From Paenibacillus ihbetae (GTDB lineage Bacteria; Bacillota; Bacilli; Paenibacillales; Paenibacillaceae), in NCBI RefSeq assembly GCF_002741055.1, contig NZ_CP016809.1:2626501-2690500 (forward strand): a DNA stretch of 64,000 nucleotides. The letters are read 5' to 3'. The notes under the pieces are model-generated. The model worked only from the letters and a program-made list of their open reading frames with translations. It searched no databases and was not told the origin of the DNA. The translations under genes and the position numbers were made by a program. Of this stretch, positions 16,415 through 25,207 are shown piece by piece. The number at the start of each line of letters is the position of its first letter. Within the stretch, counting starts at the first letter, position 1.

Positions 16415-18739
16415 ATGAGGGCAAGAAATCTTGAAACCGATTTCAAAGGAATTATGTATTGGAGAAGCATAGCGCTTGCCGTGCTTCTGACATGCCTTCC
16501 CATCTCGGCTATCACGGCTGTTTATCTGTACGTGGGCAATCAGCATATGATCAATCAATATCAGCAGCGGAACGAGGAAACTCTGGTCGATGCTGCGAGG
16601 CAAGTGGACGAGCAGTTCACCCAGCTGGTCCAATACGCCCTCAATATGGTGGTGAAGCCCCATTTCAAGCCTTCCTTGTCCGATATGGACTTCGTATCGA
16701 ATATCGAGGAGACGGACGAGCTGTTCAATACGTTAAACCTGGTGGAGAATGCCGACCCTCTTGTAGACCAGGTATACCTCTATATCAAAAAGCAAAACAA
16801 AATCATGGAGCCTGATCTCGGTCTCCGATCGCTGGATCGTGAGAAGGATGCGGCCAGCTTCAAGGGCCTGATGGACGGGGATGCCGATATGTTCTGGGTA
16901 CATGATCTTGAGCGTCCTTTCAATAAAGGCGGCTCCACCCATGCGCTCGTGATGAGGCTTCCGTTTAACGGCCATACGCCGTACGGGGCCATCGTCATTT
17001 ACATTGACCCGTCGAAGCTGCACGTTATCCGAAATAGCGAGAACGTATCCTTCCTTCTGGATGACCAGGGCCATGTGATCGGGGAATCCGGGATGAGCAG
17101 CCAAATGCCGGAGGCGATGCAAGCAATCCGGGAGCAGCTGATGCTGCGCGGGAGCGAAGGCGCCCAGACCTCCAATCAGCTGCGGATGCAGGTTCGGATC
17201 CCTCAGGATGTATTGCTTGTAAATACCGTTCAATTTGAAAAGATGCAGCAGCAATGGACCTATGTATCCGGTACGCCTCAATCGGCAATCATCGCGCCGA
17301 CAAAGCCGTATACGCATATCATTCTGATCTGCTTTGCCTTTGCGCTTGCGGCTTCCTTGGCAATAAGCTGGTATGCCTCCAAGAGCATGTACCGTCCGAT
17401 CCGGAAGATGCTCCATATGATCGGCGGCGATAAAGCCAAGCCTGGCGCAAGGTATAACGAGCTCGATTACATAGAGAATGAGTGGAAGCAGTACCGGTTC
17501 TCCCATTCCACGCTGCAGAGCCAGTGGAGCCAATCGCTGCCGGCGATTCGCGAGGCTTATATCAATCAGTTCCTGAGCGGACAGGCGGCTCATCTGTCCG
17601 AGAGCGAATATGCGGCAAAGCTGCAGGAAATGGAGCTCGATATTACCGGTAAACAGTTTGCCGCCATCGTCCTTCAGCAGCATACGCACGGCGAAGACCG
17701 GATTCCGTTAACGGAAAATGACCAGCATCTCCTTACCTACGCCGCACTGAATGTCATTCGAGAGCTGGCGGAGGATTTGAAGGCCTACGTCCACCCGATC
17801 AACTTCTTCGACGGCTCCTTCGGCGTCATCCTGATCGTTCCGGCCTCCTCCAATCCAAACGACGGCCGCGCCGACATTAAATCATTGTGCGATCAGATCA
17901 TGCGCGCCTTGCGGGATACGCTGCGCATGACGGGAACCCTTGTGCTAGGAGGGCCGAGCCGGAAATGGACCGATGTCCCCCATCTGTTGGAGCAGGCCAA
18001 GCGGGCGCTGCATTACCGCTCCTTCGATGCCGGCAGTCAGGTGCTTGAGGCCGAAACGGTGCTGTCCCAGAAAAATGACTGGGTCGACTTTCCGCTGGAG
18101 CTGGAGCAGGAGTTTATTCACGCCTTGAATCTGGGGCTGGGCGACAATGCGCGGCGCTCCCTAAGCCGGTTCGTCACGGCCCTTCAGGCGGGAGGCGGCT
18201 CGGAGTGGCATGTCCATCATGGGCTGATGAGGCTGCTGACCAGCGTTCACCGCTCCATGCTGCAGGCCGGGCTGAATCCTTACCAGGTATACGACTTCTC
18301 CAATCTGCAGGAGCAGCTGTCCCTGCTCCGCGATTCCAGAGCCTGCGTGGACTGGTTCCAAAGGGAGATCATCGAGCCCTATCTCGATCAGCTGACGAAG
18401 AATTTCAACAGCTCCATGAAATCTCTGGTCGAACACGTGCTTGAGCAAATCGAGCAGAACGGGATGCAGGATCTGTCCCTGGATACGATCGCCATGGAAG
18501 CCGGCGTCAGCGTATCTCAGCTGAGCAAGGCGTTTAAACAGATGACGGGCACCAATTATATGGACTATCTGACAACCGTGCGCATGAACCGCTGTAAAGA
18601 GCTGCTGCTTACGACCGACCTGCGGATTCATGAAATCGCGGAGGCCGCAGGGTATCAGCCCTCCTACTTCAATCGGATGTTCAAGAAGCTTGAAGGCGTA
18701 ACGCCCGGCCAATACCGCCAGCAAGGCTCCGCCGATTAG
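16415..18739 (+). CDS. Membrane-anchored AraC-family transcriptional regulator (YtdP/YesS-like)
   Basis: 774 residues. An N-terminal helix (IALAVLLTCLPISAITAVYLYV) and a second near residue 305 (HIILICFAFALAASLAISWYA) flank a roughly 260-residue extracellular sensor region. A cytoplasmic stretch and a C-terminal AraC DNA-binding domain follow: two helix-turn-helix units, MQDLSLDTIAMEAGVSVSQLSKAFKQ and IHEIAEAAGYQPSYFNRMFKK. AGGGGG eight bases before ATG 16415 decides the start. It is divergent from the Lpl-type importer and is inferred to activate it in response to an extracellular sugar or to the loaded binding protein. Confidence 0.88.
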   Translation: MRARNLETDFKGIMYWRSIALAVLLTCLPISAITAVYLYVGNQHMINQYQQRNEETLVDAARQVDEQFTQLVQYALNMVVKPHFKPSLSDMDFVSNIEETDELFNTLNLVENADPLVDQVYLYIKKQNKIMEPDLGLRSLDREKDAASFKGLMDGDADMFWVHDLERPFNKGGSTHALVMRLPFNGHTPYGAIVIYIDPSKLHVIRNSENVSFLLDDQGHVIGESGMSSQMPEAMQAIREQLMLRGSEGAQTSNQLRMQVRIPQDVLLVNTVQFEKMQQQWTYVSGTPQSAIIAPTKPYTHIILICFAFALAASLAISWYASKSMYRPIRKMLHMIGGDKAKPGARYNELDYIENEWKQYRFSHSTLQSQWSQSLPAIREAYINQFLSGQAAHLSESEYAAKLQEMELDITGKQFAAIVLQQHTHGEDRIPLTENDQHLLTYAALNVIRELAEDLKAYVHPINFFDGSFGVILIVPASSNPNDGRADIKSLCDQIMRALRDTLRMTGTLVLGGPSRKWTDVPHLLEQAKRALHYRSFDAGSQVLEAETVLSQKNDWVDFPLELEQEFIHALNLGLGDNARRSLSRFVTALQAGGGSEWHVHHGLMRLLTSVHRSMLQAGLNPYQVYDFSNLQEQLSLLRDSRACVDWFQREIIEPYLDQLTKNFNSSMKSLVEHVLEQIEQNGMQDLSLDTIAMEAGVSVSQLSKAFKQMTGTNYMDYLTTVRMNRCKELLLTTDLRIHEIAEAAGYQPSYFNRMFKKLEGVTPGQYRQQGSAD

Positions 18740-18788
18740 GCCGGCAATGATGCAAGGAAGTCCGCTTTCGTCGTCCGGAGAGATCGAA

Positions 18789-18828
18789 AAGCCGCAGGTT
18801 GGCTGCAACAGCAATCCACCTGCGGCTT
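18789..18828. terminator. Hairpin terminator between convergent genes
   Basis: AAGCCGCAGGT (18789-18799) pairs with ACCTGCGGCTT (18818-18828). A short T-rich tract on each side suits either the AraC gene or the convergent nitroreductase gene. Confidence 0.6.
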
Positions 18829-18962
18829 GATTTCGTCTTGATAAATAGGTTTTTCCTATTCGATATTGGAAGGACAAGCGGACGAAAACTCCCTTTAGTA
18901 GAAATCCGGGCTCCTCGCGGCTGTATCGTCCAGTTATGCCTGGCCCTCGTAATGCCGCCTGC

Positions 18963-19706
18963 CTACCGCTTCATGAAGCCCTTCCCCTCCAGGAATTCCT
19001 TCATATGGAGTCTCACCGGCTCAGCGAGCCGCTTGCCCATCTGCTCCGACCAAGGCGTACGATTCTTGCCGTTCGTTCGCTTGGACAGGTAATCGGCGGA
19101 AATTTGATCATATCGCTTCGCTTCCTCAATCGCCGCCCGGTCGTAGCTTTCCCGGTGCAGCACCGCTTCCACCGGAAGCCGCGGGCGAAGGCCCGGCTGC
19201 TGGTCCGGATGGCCGAGACACATGCCGAATACGGGATAGACCAGCTCCGGCAAATCGAGCATTTCCGCAAATTCGGCAATCCTGTTGCGGATCCCGCCGA
19301 TATATACGATGCCGAGGCCAAGCGATTCCGCGGCAACGGCGGCATTCTGTGCAGAGAGCGCGGCGTCTACCGTCGCGACGATGAAGTTTTCGGTCGAATC
19401 CTCATACGTCGGCTGGTCGCCAACATGCGGCTCTGTTATTTTTTTCAGCCGGTACAGGTCCGCGCACCATATGAGAAATACCGGACATTCTACAATGTAC
19501 GCCTGATTCCCCGCTAGTTCCGCCAATGTCCTCTTCTTCTCCGAATCGGTAATCGCGATAATGCTGTAAGCCTGGACATTGCTGGAGGTGGATGCCATCT
19601 GCCCGGCCGCCACAATCGTCTTCAGCTGCTCCTCCGTCACAGGCTCGTCCGTAAACTTCCGGATCGATCGATGATTCATCAGCAGGGACAACGTATCGTT
19701 CATCAT
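18963..19706 (-). CDS. NADPH-dependent FMN nitroreductase, NfrA-like
   Basis: A cytosolic flavoenzyme of 247 residues, close to the 249 of NfrA1. The FMN-phosphate contact region is NHRSIRKFTDEPVTEEQL near residue 11, followed by QMASTSSNVQAYSIIAI. The central LGLGIVYIGGIRN and PVFGMCLGHPDQQPGLRPRLP are typical of the NfrA/FRP branch rather than NfsB. It would reduce nitro compounds, quinones or free flavin with NADPH. AAGGAG lies before the ATG ATG pair at 19706. Appears monocistronic. Confidence 0.87.
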   Translation of the reverse strand: MMNDTLSLLMNHRSIRKFTDEPVTEEQLKTIVAAGQMASTSSNVQAYSIIAITDSEKKRTLAELAGNQAYIVECPVFLIWCADLYRLKKITEPHVGDQPTYEDSTENFIVATVDAALSAQNAAVAAESLGLGIVYIGGIRNRIAEFAEMLDLPELVYPVFGMCLGHPDQQPGLRPRLPVEAVLHRESYDRAAIEEAKRYDQISADYLSKRTNGKNRTPWSEQMGKRLAEPVRLHMKEFLEGKGFMKR

Positions 19707-19976
19707 CTATTCTCACTCCTTGGCTTTTGAAGTATGAGGTATTTCGCCCTCCCGGCGAATGCTCCGCGTGTGCATAATTACTGCCTGCCTCTCATCGGCA
19801 TTCACCGCCAATATACAGTGCAATGCAAGAGCGCTTGCTCGCCCGGGAAGACTTGCCATGCAAAGTTGTACCAAAAGTCATTATCCCCTTGCGTGGTACT
19901 TTCAATCTATTATGTAACTTTGGACTTGGAGCCGCAAGCTTCCGCGCCCCGCCAGCATATGAAAGGAAGCAGCGCA

Positions 19977-20013
19977 AAAAAACCGGCCCGCCAGTTGAGA
20001 CAGCAGCCGGTTT
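19977..20013 (-). terminator. Terminator of copZ
   Basis: On the minus strand AACCGG...CCGGTT close a hairpin followed by T7, about 50 bases after the copZ stop. The rest of 19707-19976 has no supportable gene. Confidence 0.7.
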
Positions 20014-20063
20014 CTCTATTCAGCCCGAAGCTAACAGCCTCCGGTTGTTCCACTATCCTTCAC

Positions 20064-20267
20064 TTAAGATACAACGTCGTATCCCTGATCTTCGATGGCT
20101 TCCTTCAGCGCCTCAAGGCTTACCTTGGAATCATCATATTCAATGCTTACCGTGCCCGATGCAAGATCTACGGTGCCCGAAGCTCCGGCATTCTTCAACG
20201 CGCCTTCAACCGAGTTTACGCAGTGGTTGCAGGACATGCCTTCTACGGTTAACGTCACTTGTTTCAT
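20064..20267 (-). CDS. copZ: Copper chaperone CopZ (HMA domain)
   Basis: A 67-residue single heavy-metal-associated domain. The metal motif GMSCNHC places Cys13 and Cys16; the fold continues VEGALKNAGASGTVDLASGTVSIEYDDSKVSLEALKEAIEDQGYDVV. It binds Cu(I) and passes it to CopA or to the repressor. AGGAGGAGG precedes ATG 20267. Neither copA nor csoR is next to it in this window, which is unusual because copZ is normally in a copZA or csoR-copZ-copA cluster. A CsoR-like operator overlaps its promoter. Confidence 0.92.
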   Translation of the reverse strand: MKQVTLTVEGMSCNHCVNSVEGALKNAGASGTVDLASGTVSIEYDDSKVSLEALKEAIEDQGYDVVS

Positions 20268-20317
20268 GATGCTCCTCCTCCTATCGATCGTTTCATCCTA
20301 CACATCTTCACTGTACT

Positions 20318-20334
20318 ATACCCCCGGTAGGTAT
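20318..20334. promoter_or_regulatory. CsoR-like operator over the copZ promoter
   Basis: ATACC-CCCGGTA-GGTAT is an inverted repeat with a GC-rich centre like CsoR sites. Read on the minus strand, the -10-like TATAGT overlaps its distal end, 50 bases before the copZ start. Repression would be lifted by Cu(I). Confidence 0.6.
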
Positions 20335-20583
20335 GTAAAGTCCATGATTACGCATGCTTCCGCGGGAAAAAACACGAAAAAAGTAGGAAGATTTATCCTT
20401 TAATTTTGCTATAATGAAAACAATCTCAGCGATTTAATTGCAATTCGAACAATTTCGGACAACATTTCAGCGGTATCCTCGAAATTTTTTCCACAAAATT
20501 TGAATATTGTTGCAGGAATTACCAATCCGTTGTCGAACTCTCTTATTACGGACGTAATGAATGATGAAAGTAGGAATTCGATC

Positions 20584-21201
20584 ATGGTATTTGACGGTAT
20601 TATATTAGGAATACTTGTCGGACTGATTCGGGGCGGTTTCCGTCACGGACTGCAGCAATTCAGCAAGATTCGCCTGAAGGGCGGCCTTATATTCCCGATC
20701 CTCCTGATTGTGCAGCTGCTCATATTCCGCTTTCAAGAGAATATCGGTTGGTTGGCAGACGCGAGCGGATATATATTTATGCTTATCTACGTTGCGGGCA
20801 TGATCTTCCTATGGATGAACCGGGATCAGAAGGGCTTCGGCAGCATACTGGCAGGCGTGTTCCTTAACTTCCTCGTCATGGCCGTCAACGGCGGCAGAAT
20901 GCCGGTGTCGATGAGCGCCGCATCCGTACTGGATCCTGTTTATGTGGACATGCTCATGGATGCAACGGCAACAACCAAGCATTATCTCATGGATGCATCT
21001 ACGCGTCTTGCATTCCTTGGTGATATCATTCCATTATCTCCGCCGTATCCGAGAACGCAGGTTATCAGCATCGGCGATATTATCATGAATATCGGGATAT
21101 TCATCTACATCGTCCATCTCATGACTTCCGGTAAGAATGCCGCCGTTAAGAACATTATGCGCAAGCAAGGCAAGACTGAACATGTGGAACCGCAAAATTA
21201 A
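20584..21201 (+). CDS. DUF5317-like multi-pass membrane protein
   Basis: A 205-residue membrane protein with about five hydrophobic segments: FDGIILGILVGLIRGG, GGLIFPILLIVQLLIF, GYIFMLIYVAGMIFLWM, ILAGVFLNFLVMAVNGGRMPVS and IGDIIMNIGIFIYIVHLM. The NGGRMPVS turn and the LGDIIPL...VISIGD stretch recall the DUF5317 family, whose function is unknown. ATG 20584 is chosen because the hydrophobic family N-terminus starts there; its ribosome site (GTAGGA) is modest, and ATG 20500 or 20557 remain possible. It is followed after 35 bases by a 33-codon gene and then a terminator. Confidence 0.7.
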   Translation: MVFDGIILGILVGLIRGGFRHGLQQFSKIRLKGGLIFPILLIVQLLIFRFQENIGWLADASGYIFMLIYVAGMIFLWMNRDQKGFGSILAGVFLNFLVMAVNGGRMPVSMSAASVLDPVYVDMLMDATATTKHYLMDASTRLAFLGDIIPLSPPYPRTQVISIGDIIMNIGIFIYIVHLMTSGKNAAVKNIMRKQGKTEHVEPQN

Positions 21202-21236
21202 TCATACATCATACTACCTGGAAAGGAGGGAGAACT

Positions 21237-21338
21237 ATGAAGAAAACTGATAAAATCAAGTATTCCCGCATCGTGCTGAATGCGATCATCGTTGCTTCCG
21301 TCGTTGTCGCTCTGACTTCCGGTTACAGATTGGGATAA
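21237..21338 (+). CDS. 33-residue single-pass membrane peptide
   Basis: A short frame MKKTDKIKYSRIVLNAIIVA followed by SVVVALTSGYRLG. It has a basic start and one transmembrane helix. A near-perfect ribosome site, AAAGGAGGG, lies 5-7 bases before the ATG, which argues strongly for translation. It is the second gene after the DUF5317-like protein and is followed within 18 bases by a strong terminator, so the two form a small operon. I do not recognise the family; it could be a small partner of the membrane protein. Confidence 0.65.
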   Translation: MKKTDKIKYSRIVLNAIIVASVVVALTSGYRLG

Positions 21339-21355
21339 TAAAAATCTCACAAGGA

Positions 21356-21386
21356 AACAGGCTGGAAATTTCAGCCTGTTTTTTTA
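21356..21386 (+). terminator. Terminator after the membrane peptide gene
   Basis: AACAGGCTG (21356-21364) and CAGCCTGTT (21372-21380) form a 9-bp perfect stem followed by T6. Confidence 0.88.
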
Positions 21387-21397
21387 CATCTTTTTCG

Positions 21398-21426
21398 TTG
21401 TTTTGCTCTGTAATATATCTTAAAAT
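21398..21426 (+). promoter_or_regulatory. Sigma-A promoter of the GGDEF-HD gene
   Basis: TTGTTT (21398-21403), a 17-base spacer and TAAAAT (21421-21426), right after the upstream terminator and 38 bases before the start codon. Confidence 0.55.
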
Positions 21427-21464
21427 GTGTAGAAAACAACATGCTTTATTGAGGAGAAACCATT

Positions 21465-23321
21465 ATGTCCATATTCAAGCGCCCTCAGATCTCCAGAGAG
21501 CTATCAGGACAGCTGTACTTTGTGTTAATTTCGCTGATGGGCTGTTTAACCTTTATGATCGTACATCAAGGAGAATTTTTAAATTACGCTCCTTCGCAGT
21601 GGGTATGGGTTTATGCCATGTTAGGGGCCGCCCTAATATTGAATTATTTCACCTTCCAGCTCCCTCCTGAAGGCAACTTGCAATCAATGGATTCCTCCGT
21701 TTATTTGGCGTGCATATTTATCTATGGTGCTCCGTTCGCCCTTTCCGTCATCCTGTTTAACACGCTCGCAATCGCTCTCTATGACAGGAAGGTGCCGTTC
21801 TGGAAGCATTTTGTCAACTTCTCCATCTACACGCTCATGATCGTCGGCTCCTCTTTGGTGTTCAAAGCCGCCGGAGGGCAGACAGGTCCTATTCTTAACA
21901 ATCATTTCGGCGCTTATCTGGCAGCCCTTCTCATATATTTCATCATTAATGTGCTTCTGCTTGGATTCTACTACTATTTACTATACAGAGGCTCTTTATA
22001 TGATATTCTCAAATCCTTTATCAGGGATACGCTGCTGGTCTACTTGAGCACACTGATCCTTTCCCTGGTGCTATCCGTTCTGATCGTACATAACGGCGTC
22101 TTCGGACTCACGCTGTTCATCGGGCTCAGCGTCATGCTCTCGTACTCCTTTAAGCAGCTGTTCCTGATGTATAACGAGGTGCAGGAGAAAGCGATCAAGG
22201 ACCAGCGGACAGGCCTGTATAACCACAGTTATTTCGAGAGCCTGCTGGAAGACGAAATCAAAAAAGCCAAGGCCAGTCAGTCTCCCTTGTCTTTGGCGAT
22301 GATCGATATTGATGACTTCAAGAAATATAATGATCAGTTCGGACATTTGAAGGGCGACATGCTGCTCGGCTTTCTCGGAAATTACCTGAAGGTCGAGGCC
22401 AAGGCGGCCGGAGTTGTGGCGTCCCGCTTCGGCGGCGAGGAGTTTACGCTTCTTATGCCGGGGTATGACGAGAGCAAAGCCAAGGTATTCATCAACAGGC
22501 TCCGCAAGAAATTGAATGATACCTATTTCGACGGCGTGGAAATCTTCCCGTCCGGCTGCCTCTCCTTCTCGTCCGGGATCGCTCCTTACCGAATCGATAT
22601 CCACGATAAATCGCAGTTGGTCGAGCAGGCGGATCAGGCGCTGTATTACGCCAAGAAACAGGGCAAGAACAATGTCCATGTGTACGGAAGCGGCGAGAAG
22701 AAGGAATTCGAGATCGACTTTGCGGAGGATGCGCGGGATATCGAGCAGCAGCTGAAGCTGTTTCTCTATAAGGATGTGGATACGTTCAAGCACTCGAAAC
22801 GGGTATTCCGCTATGCGATGGATATGAGCGAGGTGCTCGGCCTCGACAGCGTCGAACGGCGCAATTTCGTGCTCGGAGCGCTCATCCACGATATCGGTAA
22901 GCTCGAAATTCCATGGGGAATCCTCAATAAACGGGACAAGCTTACAGCTAGTGAATGGGAAACCGTGAAACGGCATGTCAGCTGGGGCAAGCGCATCGCC
23001 GAAACGAACGAGAAATTCAAGGAGCTTGTTCCGTATATCGAGCTGCATCACGAACGGTATGACGGCGGCGGTTACCCGCACGGGTTCAAGGGCAGCCAAA
23101 TTCCGAAGCTGTGCCGGATGCTTACCATTATCGATTCCTTCGATGCGATGACGACGGAACGGCCCTATCAAAAAACCAAAACGTTCGAGGAGGGTATTGA
23201 CGAACTTCGCCGCTGCGCCGGGACGCAATTCGATCCTGATCTTGTTGAACTGTTCATCCAGTACATCCTGGACAAGATCGCGGGACAGCAGCAGCCCGCT
23301 GCAGGTCTGGAAACCAATTAG
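21465..23321 (+). CDS. Membrane GGDEF and HD-GYP tandem protein (c-di-GMP turnover)
   Basis: 618 residues. About six transmembrane segments fill residues 10-230 (for example LYFVLISLMGCLTFMIVH and LLVYLSTLILSLVLSVLIVH). The GGDEF domain (about 245-400) has DQRTGLYNHSYFE, IDIDDFKKYNDQFGH and an intact GGEEF at 323-327. The HD-GYP domain (about 425-600) has the metal HD at 475-476 (ALIHDIGKLEIP), the HHERYDGGGYP signature at 528-538 and DSFDAMTTERPY. Both catalytic centres look intact, so the protein could both make and degrade c-di-GMP, with membrane sensing choosing between them. GAGGAG precedes ATG 21465. Flanking hairpins suggest it is monocistronic. Confidence 0.9.
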   Translation: MSIFKRPQISRELSGQLYFVLISLMGCLTFMIVHQGEFLNYAPSQWVWVYAMLGAALILNYFTFQLPPEGNLQSMDSSVYLACIFIYGAPFALSVILFNTLAIALYDRKVPFWKHFVNFSIYTLMIVGSSLVFKAAGGQTGPILNNHFGAYLAALLIYFIINVLLLGFYYYLLYRGSLYDILKSFIRDTLLVYLSTLILSLVLSVLIVHNGVFGLTLFIGLSVMLSYSFKQLFLMYNEVQEKAIKDQRTGLYNHSYFESLLEDEIKKAKASQSPLSLAMIDIDDFKKYNDQFGHLKGDMLLGFLGNYLKVEAKAAGVVASRFGGEEFTLLMPGYDESKAKVFINRLRKKLNDTYFDGVEIFPSGCLSFSSGIAPYRIDIHDKSQLVEQADQALYYAKKQGKNNVHVYGSGEKKEFEIDFAEDARDIEQQLKLFLYKDVDTFKHSKRVFRYAMDMSEVLGLDSVERRNFVLGALIHDIGKLEIPWGILNKRDKLTASEWETVKRHVSWGKRIAETNEKFKELVPYIELHHERYDGGGYPHGFKGSQIPKLCRMLTIIDSFDAMTTERPYQKTKTFEEGIDELRRCAGTQFDPDLVELFIQYILDKIAGQQQPAAGLETN

Positions 23322-23432
23322 CATAATGGACGGACAATCGGTCTCTGCAGCCTGATTCTCCCTGATTTGATGTTTGATATGCCTTGAAAAATGGTAAAAG
23401 GTAGTATCCCAACAAATAATGAGGTGAGTTTC

Positions 23433-23663
23433 ATGGCTGATCGCAAAAAGGAGCTTCCGCTTGATCACGGTCCGGGCCATAAGGATCATCCCGAGCAATA
23501 TCCGACGGAAGAGGAAAGCTTGTTCGACAAGTTCGAAAGCGAGCGTCATGTCGACCCGATTCCGATGGAGGATGCTGCAATGGAGCGGCGGGAGGAGAAA
23601 CAGCGGGACGGCACCTCCAAGGATCAATCCTCCAGTCCAGGCAAGTATCACAGCGGCTTTTAG
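23433..23663 (+). CDS. Small hydrophilic protein, unknown function
   Basis: 76 residues, highly charged and lacking hydrophobic segments: MADRKKELPLDHGPGHKDHP, then EEESLFDKFESERHVDPIPMEDAAMERREEKQ. It is probably unfolded. GAGGTGA lies 6-8 bases before ATG 23433, and a terminator follows. No family recognised; small His/Glu-rich proteins of this kind are common in Paenibacillus and are often annotated as hypothetical. Confidence 0.65.
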   Translation: MADRKKELPLDHGPGHKDHPEQYPTEEESLFDKFESERHVDPIPMEDAAMERREEKQRDGTSKDQSSSPGKYHSGF

Positions 23664-23709
23664 GCGGTAAACGAACCTTCCATCCTCCCCCTCCCTCCCT
23701 TAACATGCG

Positions 23710-23734
23710 GGCTCCGTTCTGACGGAGCCTTTTT
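23710..23734 (+). terminator. Rho-independent terminator
   Basis: GGCTCCGT-TCTG-ACGGAGCC stem followed by TTTTT. Confidence 0.85.
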
Positions 23735-23803
23735 ATTTCCGCCTTTTTTCTTTAATATAGAGGAGGATAGATTATTGGCAAACGCCCTAGAGATTATAAA
23801 AGA

Positions 23804-24946
23804 GTGGAGTTGGACCTGTTGTTTTCCATCTGGACATTGAACCGCCTGCAGCGGAGGATGCTGCTGTCACTGATCGGAGCCGTTCTGGCCCTTTCATGCC
23901 TGCTGGTGATAGCCGGCGGCCACGAAGCCTCTCAAGGCATTACGGCCGTCATCGAACAGAAATATATCGAAAGCGCGGCCATGATCAGCGATCCGGGGCC
24001 AGCCCCCGAAGAGGCTTCGGGCGTCATGCCCGGCGTACCGCTTATGATGTCAGGACTGATCGGGCTGCTCGGAAGCATGGATGCGGCGCTGATCATTTAT
24101 CAGCTTCTCCAGTGCATCTTCCATGCGTTCTCTGTCTATCTGGTGTTCGTACTGTCACGGTATATGTTTAATCCGCGGATCGCTTTTCTGTGCTGCTTCA
24201 TCTATGCCCTATTCTGGCCGGCCTACGGGGCCGTACGGCTGATCCTGCCGGATACGACGATGCAGATGCTGATGCTGCTTCTCGTCTGCGCCGTCATCGG
24301 TGCGCTCGAGCTGAAGCAGGCCGGCTGGTATGCCGCTGCCGGGGCCCTTACGGCGATAATGGCCTGCTACAATCTCCAAGCGCTGCTGTATCCGCTCTTA
24401 TTCATTCCGTTCTGGATCAAATACCGCAGCCCGGCCAGCATCATTGCCGGCGGAACCCTGCTCATTATGGCCGGTTATTTGCTGATCCTGTCGCCGTGGT
24501 GGCTTAACATCCCCCTCTTCAATCGGCTGGCGACATACCTGCCGGGCCCTTGGAATCTGGTCTCCCTATGGCTGGACTCCAGATACATCGAGGGCAACCC
24601 GCTGGTGCATCTGTACCGGAGCATATTCGAAGGCCGCACCTCCAAATATGCCGCCGCACTCGGCAACGAAGAGGCACGCAGGGTCGTGCAGTCCGCCCTT
24701 GACGCAGTCCGGCTGGTGCTTCTCTACGCCGGGGTCAGCGGCGTAATCTGGTCGGTATGGAAATACCGGCTGAAGCGGCAGCTTCCCGTGCTGCTCACGC
24801 TGCTGTACTTCATTACGGCGGAGTGGCTTGTCCCAAGCCTCGACGGCACCGGCTTCCCGTATGCGGTGTTCCTGCTGCTGTATGTCGGTTTTCTGGCGGA
24901 CAAAGCCATTATATACGCGCATAAGACCCGCCTGCTGCGGTCGTAA
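23804..24946 (+). CDS. GT39/PMT-like multi-pass membrane protein
   Basis: 380 residues from GTG 23804, with about nine transmembrane segments. The layout resembles membrane mannosyl- or arabinosyl-type glycosyltransferases: a long first loop (residues about 38-75), then GLLGSMDAALIIYQLLQCIFHAFSVYLVF and FWPAYGAVRLILPDTTMQML. The catalytic acid pair usual in the first loop is not clear here, so enzymatic activity is uncertain. GTG 23804 has no close ribosome site. AGAGGAGGA ends seven bases before an in-frame ATT at 23774, which would add MGKRPRDYKR and may be the true start. Confidence 0.65.
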   Translation: MELDLLFSIWTLNRLQRRMLLSLIGAVLALSCLLVIAGGHEASQGITAVIEQKYIESAAMISDPGPAPEEASGVMPGVPLMMSGLIGLLGSMDAALIIYQLLQCIFHAFSVYLVFVLSRYMFNPRIAFLCCFIYALFWPAYGAVRLILPDTTMQMLMLLLVCAVIGALELKQAGWYAAAGALTAIMACYNLQALLYPLLFIPFWIKYRSPASIIAGGTLLIMAGYLLILSPWWLNIPLFNRLATYLPGPWNLVSLWLDSRYIEGNPLVHLYRSIFEGRTSKYAAALGNEEARRVVQSALDAVRLVLLYAGVSGVIWSVWKYRLKRQLPVLLTLLYFITAEWLVPSLDGTGFPYAVFLLLYVGFLADKAIIYAHKTRLLRS

Positions 24947-25030
24947 AACAGACGCCGGATGCCGGATGGTCCGCCAGGCTCGTTCCCCGCCCGCCTTCCT
25001 GCAGGGATGGATCTATATATTTCAAATTCA

Positions 25031-25076
25031 GCCTGAATGCACAGAGGATGATCGGCAAGTGCATTCAGGCTTTTTT
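25031..25076 (+). terminator. Strong Rho-independent terminator
   Basis: A 12-bp perfect stem, GCCTGAATGCAC (25031-25042) with GTGCATTCAGGC (25059-25070), followed by T6. Confidence 0.9.
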
Positions 25077-25207
25077 ATGTGCAGGGCCGCAATTCCTCTT
25101 ACATTTTCTTCTAAAAGCGTCATTTTCTCGATAACTTTTTGTCCGCTTTGAACGTCTATTAAGATAAAGGCAATTTGACGAATACCCGTCAAAGAGGATG
25201 GTCTACT

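Noticed and set aside
22071..23651. 526-codon minus-strand frame opposite the GGDEF-HD gene
   Set aside because: It is antisense to intact GGDEF and HD-GYP motifs and lacks start signals; a product of codon bias.
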